Positions 24,258 to 32,679 of a stretch of 64,000 nt of DNA are shown here, in pieces. The position numbers were made by a program, and so were the translations under genes. Every line of letters begins with the position of its first letter. The first letter of the stretch is position 1. Below the pieces are notes generated by a model. The model searched no databases. It was given only the letters and a program-made list of their open reading frames with translations, and was not told the DNA's origin. This DNA comes from Pedobacter sp. HDW13 (GTDB taxonomy: Bacteria > Bacteroidota > Bacteroidia > Sphingobacteriales > Sphingobacteriaceae), in contig NZ_CP049868.1 of the NCBI RefSeq assembly GCF_011303555.1, positions 372,001 through 436,000 of the forward strand. Direction: 5' to 3'.

Positions 24258-24298
24258 TAGTACTAAACTAGTACGAACGTAAAATCAAGTAGTACGAA
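24258..24298. promoter_or_regulatory. Three TAGTAC(T/G)AA direct repeats at the right end
   Basis: Copies at 24258-24266, 24269-24277 and 24290-24298. The first two are 11 bp apart (one helical turn) and the third 21 bp on (two turns), the spacing expected of one protein binding one face of DNA. The motif recurs at 9841 and 9859. They lie just upstream of the integrase start, so they could also autoregulate it. Confidence 0.6.
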
Positions 24299-24350
24299 TA
24301 AGACCTTGAAATAAAGCTTAAAGAAAATAAACAAACGACTGACTTACAGC

Positions 24351-24439
24351 ATATTCATCTATTTTTCTTTATTGTATGTGCGTTAATGCTTCCTCAACAG
24401 TGTTAACCGGTAACTGGCATACTTTATTTCGGCAAATAT
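24351..24439. repeat. Right attachment-site repeat (attR candidate)
   Basis: Partner of 9658-9746. It contains the stop codon and last 23 codons of the intact thioredoxin-domain gene and a copy of the slyD spacer and start codon that here opens only a four-codon frame. Confidence 0.85.
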
Positions 24440-26377
24440 AAACTTTTGTTTCATTGCTTTGCTTACCTTTTAACAGCGGCAGGTTACTTTTTGTTCCACC
24501 CAATACAATTTTGTTAGGAATGTAATGCCCGCCTAATTCCAATTTAATTGCTTCGGTTGCTGATCCGGTAATGGCAATTTCGTTCGTGCTATAAACTTCG
24601 TTTAATAACTGTATGGCCCAGTTAGAATAAGCCGAACCGTAGGTTTTAATCTTAGGTTCTACCGCAGCAAGCATTTCTGCAGCTTTTTCGGTATAATTTT
24701 CCAGATCAAAAAGCAGTCCAAGTTTTTTAAGGTTCTGTGCCATGGCAGAGTTCGAGGCCGGAATTACGTTATCCATTACCTCGTGTTTACGGGCAATTAA
24801 ATCCTCTCCTTCGGCAGAGGTATAAAAGAGCATGGGTGAATCGGCATCAACGAAGTTAGCCAATACATAATCAGTCAAACTTTTGGCTTCATCCAGCCAC
24901 TTTTCCTCAAAATCATATTCGTAAAGGGTAATTAAAGCTTCAATCAGAAAAGCATAATCATCAAGGAAACCGGTAATAGAAGCTTTTCCGTTTTTGTAGT
25001 TACGGTATAAACCACCTTCTTCGGACATCAAGTTAGTTAAGATGAACTGCGCTGCCGCCGAAGCCTTGTCGTAATAAGGTTTATGGTTTAAAACTGTTGC
25101 TGCATCGGCCAGGGCTTTAATCATCATCCCATTCCAGGCGGTTAAGCATTTATCATCCAAACCCGGTCTAACACGTTTATCTCGCTCGGCTAATAGTTTA
25201 GCTTTGGTAACTTCTACCTTATTGTATAGGGTTTCTGCATCAATCCCGAATTTCTGTATTAAATCATCGTCGTTGATGGTTTTACGGAGAATATTCGTTT
25301 GTTCCTCTTCCCAGTTGCCTTCTTCAGTAACATTGTAATACTCGCCTATCAAAGCGGCATCACTGCCTAAAACAGCATCAAAAGCAGCTTTATCCCAAAC
25401 ATAGAATTTGCCCTCTACCCCTTCGCTATCTGCATCCAGAGCCGAATAAAACAAGCCATCAGCCGAAGTCATTTCGTTAAAAGCCCATTCAATGGTTTCG
25501 GTTGCAATTTGTTTAAACGAATTGAACCGGGTACACTGATAGGCCTCGGTATATAAACTAATTAATTGGGCATTATCGTAAAGCATCTTTTCAAAATGAG
25601 GTACGTGCCATTTATCATCAACTGAATAACGGGCAAAACCACCCCCAATCTGATCGTAAATGCCGCCACGGCCCATTTCTTCGAGGGTATGACAAACGGC
25701 CGTAAAAACAGATTGATCGTCTTTTAAAAATCCATACCGCAACAGAAAACCCCAGTTATTGGGTAAAGGAAATTTTGGTGCACGGTTGTAACCACCATAA
25801 CCGATGTCGAAATGGCGTTTCCAGGGCTCGATAATTTCAGCTAAATGAGTTAAGGTATAATCTTCTTGATTAACTGCCGGAATTATCTTTTCGCTTTCGC
25901 GGATACCCGAAGTTAGCCTTTCGGCATATTGAATAGCTTTATCGGGCTCATTTATCCATAAGGCAGCCACGTTTTCCAGAATATTAATCCAATCGTTCTT
26001 CCTAAAATAAGTGCCCCCATAAATCGGACGCTGATCGGGCAGGCAGATACAATTTAAGGGCCAGCCGCCGCTTCCGGTCATGAGCTGAATGGCGTACATG
26101 TAAATTTGGTCAATATCTGGGCGTTCCTCACGATCGACCTTGATGCACACAAAATGCCGGTTCATTACTTCGGCTACTTCGTGGTTTTCGAAACTTTCGC
26201 GTTCCATTACATGGCACCAATGGCAGGCAGAATAACCTATACTGACTAAAATCAGTTTTTTTTCGGCTTTGGCTTTTGTTAATGCTTCTGCCCCCATTCG
26301 TACCAATTAACCGGATTATGGGCATGCTGGAGCAAATAAGGTGATGAAGCGTGGATTAAATTATTAGTTTCTGACAT
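24369..26377 (-). pseudogene. Thioredoxin-domain protein, YyaL/DUF255 family, frameshifted near its start
   Basis: The ATG at 26375-26377 reads [25 protein letters not shown] then YEWG, the family N-terminus. One base is missing in the C5 run at 26291-26295 (G run on the coding strand), so this frame stops soon after. From [11 protein letters not shown] on, the remaining 640 residues are intact: SIGYSACHWCHVMERESF (thioredoxin-like CxxC), WPLNCICLPDQRPIYGGTYF, FEKMLYDNAQL and the (alpha/alpha) barrel resembling six-hairpin glycosidases or N-acylglucosamine epimerase. Family function is unclear. The TTG at 26304-26306 is unlikely to be the real start. The island replaced the last codons (now LTHIQ, formerly LAYLQ). 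Confidence 0.85.
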
Positions 26378-26501
26378 GGCGGCCAATGTAAATGTAACAG
26401 GGAAAATGGAGTTTTAATTTGAAGCGTAAATCTATTAATAATCTACAAACCTGTTTCTATTTAGTTTTTGTTTTTATACTTTTAGATTCATAATACTATT
26501 C

Positions 26502-26518
26502 GTGACGCATTGTGTCAC
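26502..26518. promoter_or_regulatory. Palindrome GTGAC-n7-GTCAC
   Basis: GTGAC (26502-26506) and GTCAC (26514-26518) in the gap between two divergent genes, about 70 nt before the epimerase start. It resembles a CRP-type dyad but could be chance. Confidence 0.3.
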
Positions 26519-26588
26519 AAATTAAGTTAGACACATTATCCTGATCAACAAACCTTACACCCTCAGCCTTATACCTTAAGCCTTAAAC

Positions 26589-27686
26589 ATGAAAATCACC
26601 CATACCGAAATATACCGCTTTAGCATCCCCATGGAGCCTTTCGTGATTGCAACAGGCACCATGCACTTTGCACAAAATGTATTGGTCCGCATCTATACCG
26701 ATGCAGGCATCCACGGCATTGGCGAATGTTCTGCGTTCCCGATGATTGTGGGCGAAACGCAGGAAACCTGCATTGCTATGGCAAAGGATTTTGCCGCCAT
26801 TTTAAAAGGCAAAGATCCGTTAGATATTCCCGAGCGAATGAATGATTTGCTGGGTTATGCCGATCATAACAGCACCATAAAAAGTGCTTTTGATATGGCT
26901 TTGTTTGATATTGCGGCTAAACATGCCAATTTACCGCTTTATAAGTTTTTAGGTGGACAAAAACGTATCATCGAAACCGATATGACGATTGGTATTGATA
27001 CGCCGGAAGGAATGGCTAATACCGCCTTAAAATATAAAAGCCAGGGCTGTCGAATCCTTAAAATTAAACTGGGCAAAAACGTTCATGATGATATTGAACG
27101 GGTAAAACATATTCGTGAAGCGGTTGGTGAAGAAATAACCTTACGCCTGGATGCCAACCAGGGCTGGAGTTTTGATGATGCGCTGTTTGCTTTGGGTGCA
27201 CTTGAAAAATACAACATTGAGTTTTGTGAACAACCTATGCGCACCTGGTACGATGACAAACTAGCCGAACTCAACCTCAACTCGCCAATTAAATTAATGG
27301 CTGATGAAAGTTGCTACAACCACCACGATGCCCGTAAGCTAATCAATAGTCAATCTACAACCTACCTGAACATCAAATTTTCGAAATCGGGAGGAATACT
27401 GGAGGCACAGAAAATACACGAAGAAGCTTTGCAAACCGGCGTTAAATGCATGATTGGCAGTATGCTCGAAACCAGAATTGCGTTGAGTGCCAACCTACAT
27501 TTCGCTTATGCGAGTCCGAATGTAGAGTTTTTTGACCTTGATACGGCTTTATTAGGCCACCTGGTAGATCCGGTTGTTGGCGGGTTAACTTATAATGGCT
27601 ACTTTCTGGATGTACCCGATGAAATTGGCATCGGCGCAGAAGCGGATGAGTTTTTCTTAGAGAAATGTGAAAGCTGGACGGTATAA
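26589..27686 (+). CDS. Dipeptide epimerase (enolase superfamily)
   Basis: 365 residues, usual for the family. The N-terminal capping domain is MKITHTEIYRFSIPMEPFVI. The barrel has the superfamily lysine motif LKIKLGK (KxK), metal ligands in LRLDANQGW (Asp), FCEQPM (Glu) and LMADES (Asp), and the second catalytic Lys in LNIKFSKSGG. This is the set used by L-Ala-D/L-Glu and other dipeptide epimerases, which recycle murein peptides, as well as by muconate-lactonising relatives. The substrate cannot be fixed without the specificity-loop comparison. It acts in the cytoplasm. It stands alone, divergent from the thioredoxin-domain gene. Confidence 0.85.
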   Translation: MKITHTEIYRFSIPMEPFVIATGTMHFAQNVLVRIYTDAGIHGIGECSAFPMIVGETQETCIAMAKDFAAILKGKDPLDIPERMNDLLGYADHNSTIKSAFDMALFDIAAKHANLPLYKFLGGQKRIIETDMTIGIDTPEGMANTALKYKSQGCRILKIKLGKNVHDDIERVKHIREAVGEEITLRLDANQGWSFDDALFALGALEKYNIEFCEQPMRTWYDDKLAELNLNSPIKLMADESCYNHHDARKLINSQSTTYLNIKFSKSGGILEAQKIHEEALQTGVKCMIGSMLETRIALSANLHFAYASPNVEFFDLDTALLGHLVDPVVGGLTYNGYFLDVPDEIGIGAEADEFFLEKCESWTV

Positions 27687-27848
27687 AGTTCCTTAATCAG
27701 TTTGGCATTTAGTGTCAGCTTACTAACAATTTGTTTGCTGTTTATAACCGGTTGATAGATTTAGACAATTAAATGGGATCACGTATAATAGATTCTGAAA
27801 CAATCTCAGGAGGACGGTACGCAAAAAGTTAGATAACAAATTTGGCAA

Positions 27849-27879
27849 GTTAACTGGTTTAAGCAATTAACCAGTTAAC
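27849..27879. terminator. Terminator-like hairpin between convergent genes
   Basis: GTTAACTGGTT pairs with AACCAGTTAAC over a short AT loop. It lies between the stops of the epimerase (+) and GH25 (-) genes, without a strong T run on either side. Confidence 0.5.
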
Positions 27880-28771
27880 GAACTAACAGCCTATCCAGTG
27901 CTAAACTATCGCCGTTAAAGGCATTAAAATCTACCACATGGCCAATGCCATTAATTTTCGCTTTATCAGAATGTTGCCAGAATTTCCAGCGGCTGTTATC
28001 CAATCGTAATTTAGATTGATAGTAATGCGCAATCCACAAAGGGTAATCACTGAAATGACTTTCCAGGTAATCTTCGTAAAACTTTAGTCCGGTGTAAATA
28101 ATTGGCCTTACTTTGGTTTTCAGCTCTACATAATTCAGAAAATCGGACAGTTCGGCACGCATTTTTAACGGAGAAACACCATCCAGCGATTCGACATCAA
28201 CCACAGGAGGCAAATCGCCCTTCTCTACATTTACCACCTGCAAAAAGAATTTAGCCTGGGTTTTACCATCTTTACGTGGTCTGAAAAAATGATAAGCTCC
28301 ACAGATAATACCCGATTTGGGGGCTTCGCGCCAGTTGCGTTGGAAGTACGGATCGACCATTAAAACGCCTTCTGTAGCTTTGATAAAGGCAAAACTGATT
28401 TGCACCTCATCCTCTTTCATCGACTTTACTTTTGGCCAGTTTATTTTGCCCTGATAATAGGAAACATCGATACCATGAACGGTATACTTTTTAGGAATTT
28501 TGATATTAAAGCTCTCGTATGTACGGTAGTTGGGATCTTGTCCCCAATCTTTAACCCAGCGCCAGGTAGCTACAAAACCTTTTAAAACATAACCATAGTA
28601 AAACGGAGAAAGCAAAACCAACAATAAAGCAGCAATAGCAATTTTAAGCTGTATAGGAATTTTAGTCTGCTTTTTTTTATTGGCTGCAGTTTTTTTTACC
28701 GCAGGTTTTCTGGTAGCAGGCTTTCTGTTAACTGGATTCTTGTTGGTCGGAACTCTCTTATCTGGCGGCAT
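27875..28771 (-). CDS. GH25 lysozyme-like muramidase, membrane-anchored
   Basis: 298 residues. The N-terminus is a 40-residue basic Lys/Arg/Pro tail (NRKPATRKPAVKK) in the cytoplasm, then one TM helix (about 43-62) and a periplasmic GH25 domain. The domain has the expected HGIDVSYYQGKINW (catalytic Asp region), FIKATEG, GAYHFFRP and PPVVDVES (acid pair), ending in DFNAFNGD. GH25 enzymes cut the MurNAc-GlcNAc beta-1,4 bond of peptidoglycan with a DxE active-site set. An inner-membrane-anchored form would act on the wall from inside, in growth or division. It is monocistronic. Confidence 0.88.
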   Translation of the reverse strand: MPPDKRVPTNKNPVNRKPATRKPAVKKTAANKKKQTKIPIQLKIAIAALLLVLLSPFYYGYVLKGFVATWRWVKDWGQDPNYRTYESFNIKIPKKYTVHGIDVSYYQGKINWPKVKSMKEDEVQISFAFIKATEGVLMVDPYFQRNWREAPKSGIICGAYHFFRPRKDGKTQAKFFLQVVNVEKGDLPPVVDVESLDGVSPLKMRAELSDFLNYVELKTKVRPIIYTGLKFYEDYLESHFSDYPLWIAHYYQSKLRLDNSRWKFWQHSDKAKINGIGHVVDFNAFNGDSLALDRLLVR

Positions 28772-28857
28772 ATACTATATATACCGCTAATTTGGGTAAA
28801 ATCTATTTAAATTAAAAAATGATTACTATATAATATTGTAACCCAGGAAAATGAAAT

Positions 28858-29844
28858 TCAGACTTTTGCTAAGCTTTCTGCATATGCAACAAAACCAGGC
28901 CTTTCATTAGCTGTATATTTAAAAAACAGGGTTTTCGAATCTTTTTGGTCTGGTTTTACTTTTTCTAAAAAATTTAAAGAAGAATCGTTATATCCTAAGA
29001 AATTATTTTTGTACACTTTTATTTCAGTCGCATAATATAGGTCTTCTATTTCATTATCGCCTAATTCTGCTTTTATTTCATCAAACACCCATTGTTGATC
29101 GCCAGAATTGCCTATAATACGCTTCATTTCAGCCTGATTAAAAGTAATTAGCTTTTCAAGCTTGGTAAAGTTCCTTTCGTTTCTCTTTTTTGCACAAAGA
29201 TTTACAGTAATTTCTTCTGGCAAATAGATTGCCTGATCATCCAACTGACTTGCTAAATTAAGCATAATAAAAACCTGCGGCTCGGTAATCAGCGCCTTAT
29301 TAAGGGTTTCACTTAAGACAATATCGACTTCTTTATCGGGTAAAATATAACTAGTAGCATCTGTAAGTTCAATCCGTTTTACATACTGCTGAAAGTTAAA
29401 GGCTGATATTACATCCAATAACTTATTATAACTGTTTTGATTAATCTCCAAGAAAGAAAATTGAACTTCTTCAGGACTAAATTGACTCATAATTGGTAGT
29501 GCCAGAGTTGCAAAAGGCCCGGTACCTGCATACAATACCTGAACAGGACTACCTTTCTGAGCAAGTTTATCTTTAACAGCCCAATATAACCCTCTTACAA
29601 AACGTTGTGTTCTAAATATCTCCTTCACGCAGTTTGCAGCCCAGAAGGTACCAATGGCATTACCTAATTTCAGGTTTATATGCTTCCTGTCTGCCGCTCC
29701 ATCCGATTCTATTTTTCCCAGATTAAATAAAAGATCGGTATAAGCGGTTATTGCAGGTGCCAATTTTTCATAAAAATCTCCTGGTTCTAATATATCGTTG
29801 CTAATGTTGCGTAGTTTTTCTAACAGATTTTGGCTTTGGAGCAT
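28858..29844 (-). CDS. Class I SAM-dependent methyltransferase, PRMT-like
   Basis: 328 residues. An N-terminal helical cap (about 1-90) leads into VQVLYAGTGPFATLALP (motif I, SAM loop), FSFLEINQ (acidic ribose-binding Glu), ELTDATSY and DIVLSETLNKAL (post-II and acidic loop). The SETLN segment occupies the place of the SExMG double-E loop in protein arginine methyltransferases. A C-terminal beta-rich part (ITVNLCAKKRNE and later strands) resembles the PRMT barrel. A protein or small-molecule amine substrate is plausible; bacterial members of this group are poorly studied. It is a single gene, divergent from an MFS gene. Confidence 0.65.
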   Translation of the reverse strand: MLQSQNLLEKLRNISNDILEPGDFYEKLAPAITAYTDLLFNLGKIESDGAADRKHINLKLGNAIGTFWAANCVKEIFRTQRFVRGLYWAVKDKLAQKGSPVQVLYAGTGPFATLALPIMSQFSPEEVQFSFLEINQNSYNKLLDVISAFNFQQYVKRIELTDATSYILPDKEVDIVLSETLNKALITEPQVFIMLNLASQLDDQAIYLPEEITVNLCAKKRNERNFTKLEKLITFNQAEMKRIIGNSGDQQWVFDEIKAELGDNEIEDLYYATEIKVYKNNFLGYNDSSLNFLEKVKPDQKDSKTLFFKYTANERPGFVAYAESLAKV

Positions 29845-29973
29845 TAATTTAAAGAAATGATGTTTAAAATAAAGAAAACCGTTATATCCATTTTTTGTAA
29901 AAACAGATACAGAAATTGATTCGTAATACTAAATAGCCAGGGCTTTATTACTTTTGTGTGCTAAGAAAACAAT

Positions 29974-31200
29974 ATGTACAAACTTATACTAAATACGTAT
30001 AAATCTTCTTTTAGCGGATTGAGCCGCGAAACCTGGTTATTGAGCATTGTAATGATGTTTAATCGCTGCGGTAGCATGGCTGTTCCGTTTATGGGTTTGT
30101 ATGTTACCCAGAGTTTGCATCGATCAGCAATGGATGCCGGCCTGATTATTACCTTATTTGGAGCAGGTTCTATCCTGGGCTCAGCAACCGGTGGAAAATT
30201 AACCGATATGATTGGGTTCAGGCCTGTGCAGATCATTTCGTCGATAATCGGCGGATTGTTGTTTATCTTGTTTTCAACCATTACCCATTTCTCTACCTTA
30301 TGTATACTGGCAGTTGTAATCAGCTTTTTTTCGGAAGCCTTTAGGCCGGCAAATTTTACAGCAGTAGCCCACTATGCAACTGAAGGAACCATTACCCGCT
30401 CCTATTCGCTAAACAGATTGGCTGTAAATATCGGTTGGTCGGCGGGGATTAGTATGGCGGGGATTATTGCCTCTATTAATTATCAGCTTTTGTTTATTGT
30501 AGAGGGATCGGTAAGTATACTGGTTGGACTTTCTATTTTAGTTTTATTACCGAAAGTGCAGGATTTCATTAAAAAGGCAAAGGAAAACCGCAACACTATG
30601 GTTATTTTAAAGCCTTGGCAAGATACTTTTTATGTGAAATTTATTCTTTTAACTACTCTATTTATTACTTGTGCCTTTTTAATGTTTAGAGTGGTGCCGG
30701 TATTTTTTAAAGAGGAATGGCATATTGATGAGTTTGCCATCGGGATTATTATAGGTTTAAACGGCGCCATAATCGCGTTGTTTGAAATGATTATGATCAA
30801 TAAGATTGAAAAGAAAAAGTCGCCCATGTTTTTCATCATTATTGGTTCTATTTTCTTTGCGATATCTTACTTGTTGTTAAGCGCGCCGATTATTTTTCAT
30901 GTCATATCGGCCGTGTTAACCATTGTAACTTTTACAATCGGCGAAATGTTTGTCTTACCCTTCATAAATACCATTGTAATTAGTCGGAGCAATGAACATA
31001 ACAGAGGCTTGTATGCAGCAGGTTATACCTTGAGCTGGTCGTGTGCGCAGGTTATTGGACCATATTTTGGGTTTTTGATTGCCAAACAATTTGGTTATAA
31101 CTGGCTTTGGTTTGGGTTGGCTTGCATCTTGTTAATTTGCGCTTACGGTTTTAGCATGCTGAATAAACGCCAGCAAGAGACTGTATTGAAAACGAATTAG
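29974..31200 (+). CDS. MFS transporter
   Basis: 408 residues, about 12 TM helices, inner membrane. The first loop has TLFGAGSILGSATGGKLTDMIGFR, carrying the MFS motif A (G-x-L-x-D) between TM2 and TM3. The central loop (PKVQDFIKKAKENRNT) separates two six-helix halves, and the later GEMFVLPFINTIVI helix fits the second half. It is most like the MdtH/YfcJ-type drug or sugar efflux groups, but substrate cannot be set by sequence. No regulator lies next to it. The gene is divergent from the methyltransferase and convergent with the GH43 gene. Confidence 0.88.
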   Translation: MYKLILNTYKSSFSGLSRETWLLSIVMMFNRCGSMAVPFMGLYVTQSLHRSAMDAGLIITLFGAGSILGSATGGKLTDMIGFRPVQIISSIIGGLLFILFSTITHFSTLCILAVVISFFSEAFRPANFTAVAHYATEGTITRSYSLNRLAVNIGWSAGISMAGIIASINYQLLFIVEGSVSILVGLSILVLLPKVQDFIKKAKENRNTMVILKPWQDTFYVKFILLTTLFITCAFLMFRVVPVFFKEEWHIDEFAIGIIIGLNGAIIALFEMIMINKIEKKKSPMFFIIIGSIFFAISYLLLSAPIIFHVISAVLTIVTFTIGEMFVLPFINTIVISRSNEHNRGLYAAGYTLSWSCAQVIGPYFGFLIAKQFGYNWLWFGLACILLICAYGFSMLNKRQQETVLKTN

Positions 31201-31229
31201 TTTACAGTTGGCAATTTGCAAACTGTAAA
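31201..31229. terminator. Bidirectional terminator-like hairpin
   Basis: TTTACAGTT (31201-31209) and AACTGTAAA (31221-31229) pair perfectly, directly after the MFS stop and before the GH43 stop. Confidence 0.55.
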
Positions 31230-31256
31230 CTAAAAACTGTGAGCTAAAAAGTAAAA

Positions 31257-32236
31257 CTATTTAACTTTCTGTGCTTTAACACCTTCGTTGGTAATTTTTA
31301 CAGGAAGGATATTACCATCTGCATCAAATTTCATTTCATCGATACAGGTTTCTCGATGGTTTCCATCGGTTTCTGTTAATGGTCTACGGTGGTAAACAAT
31401 GTAATATTTATTCTTTTTCTCATTGATGATTAAAGAATGGTGCCCTGCTCCTCTTGCAATTGTTGCATCTTGCTGTAAAATTTTACCTACCCTTTTAAAT
31501 GGACCAAATGGAGAATCGCTTACTGCGTAGGCTACACAATAATCAGGTCCGGTCCAGCCACCTTCGCTCCACATGAAATAATATTTACCATTTCTGATGA
31601 ACATATAAGGTCCTTCTACGTAATTATCGGAGTAATTTCTTTAAATATAGTTCCATCTTCGAAAGGCAGGAAACCAGTAAAATCTTTATTTAATTTGGCA
31701 ATATTACAGTGTTTCCAGCCGCCATAAATCAGGTAGTATTGTCCATCTTTATCTTTAAACACAAACTGATCAATAGGTTGTGCACCGTTGTAGAACTTAT
31801 CAACCAAAGGTTTACCTAAATGATCTTTGTAAGGTCCTTCAGGTTTATCGGCAACTGCTACTCCAATTCCACCAATTTCTTTATCATTCTGAATATCATT
31901 GGCACCGAAAAACAAATAGTATTTCTTGTCTTTTTGTACAATTGCAGGTGCCCACATGGCTTTATTGGCCCATTTTACAGCAGCTGTATCTAAAATATGT
32001 GGGTGTTTTTTCCAGGTTACAAGATTATCGGATGAAAATGCATCCAGAAATACCTGCTCTTTATAACGAGCAGAGTAAGTGGGGTAAACCCAGTATTTAT
32101 TGTTGAAAACGGCCGCGTCCGGATCTGCATACCAGCCTTTAAAAATTGGGTTTCCAGATTGGTTAATCGTTTTAGTATCCTGAGCAAAAGAAGCGAGCCC
32201 GGATAAAAGTAAAAGAGATGAGAATAAATATTTCAT
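31257..32236 (-). pseudogene. GH43 family glycosidase, frameshifted
   Basis: The signal peptide (MKYLFSSLLLLSGLASFAQ) marks a secreted or periplasmic enzyme. The beta-propeller motifs are GWYADPDAAVF (catalytic base Asp), MWAPAIV, GAQPIDQFVF (pKa-setting Asp) and, after the break, DNYVEGPYMF (catalytic acid Glu). The first frame ends KEITPIIT at a TAG (31616-31618); reading GAT at the same place gives DNYVEGPYMFIRNGKYYF and continues to 31257. So one base is missing next to the CGG at 31628-31630. As read, the frame stops just before the acid Glu, so the product would be dead. Restored, about 327 residues. GH43 acts on arabinan, xylan or related side chains. Confidence 0.85.
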
Positions 32237-32679
32237 GGGTACAATTTAGAAAAAAATCTGTGGTTTAAAAATTAGGGTTCGCGTTTAAACGCAATGAGTT
32301 GGGGGATTGGGTTTGTTGTTTAACCGCAAAGGCGCTAAGAAAGAGTGCTAAGCTTGGAGCAATTTAATCGCAGAGAACACAAAGAGGACACAGAGGTGAA
32401 GCATATTATTTATTCAATAGCCAAAACAAAAAGCAATTTAACCACAAAGGATACAAAGGAATGCACAGAGATTTAAAGAGATGCTGAAATAAATTCAGCA
32501 TGACGGGGCATCGAAAACTGAATGAGGACTATAAGCGATAGCGGGACGAAAGCACCTGTGAAATATAGACCTTTTATTTTCCAAAAAAAGAAACCGTCAT
32601 CCCGACTGAAACGCTGTGATCCATCCAGACAGATTTCTCAACTACGTTGCGCTTTGCCCGAAATGACGGTTTTTCGTTT
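32237..32679. repeat. 443-bp intergenic region with repeat fragments
   Basis: No gene seen. It holds short degenerate words common in Sphingobacteriaceae intergenic DNA (ACAAAGG, CACAGAG runs at 32340-32480) and an imperfect long palindrome at 32591-32672, whose ends AAACCGTCAT and ATGACGGTTT match perfectly over 10 bp. The palindrome is followed by TTTTCG and may also act as a terminator. Confidence 0.6.

Larger units (their letters stand above)
9658..24439. mobile_element. Integrated mobile island, about 14.7 kb, with tyrosine recombinase and defence genes
   Basis: The element lies between the two 89-bp repeats. Every gene inside reads on the minus strand. A tyrosine recombinase lies next to the right repeat, a helicase-like replication protein and small unknown genes follow, then lipoprotein and secreted genes, the defence operon and radC at the left end. 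TAGTAC-type repeats, likely integrase arm sites, occur at both ends. No phage structural gene, relaxase or conjugation gene was recognised, which suggests a phage-satellite-like or mobilisable island that needs a helper. Removing it would rejoin the thioredoxin-domain gene to slyD about 11 nt apart. Confidence 0.85.

Noticed and set aside
24258..24298. CRISPR array
   Set aside because: Only three 9-bp repeats with 2-12 bp between; far too short, and no cas genes.
9658..24439. Complete prophage
   Set aside because: No capsid, portal, terminase, tail or lysis gene was recognised inside the repeats.
9658..24439. Conjugative element (ICE)
   Set aside because: No relaxase, coupling protein or Tra genes were recognised.
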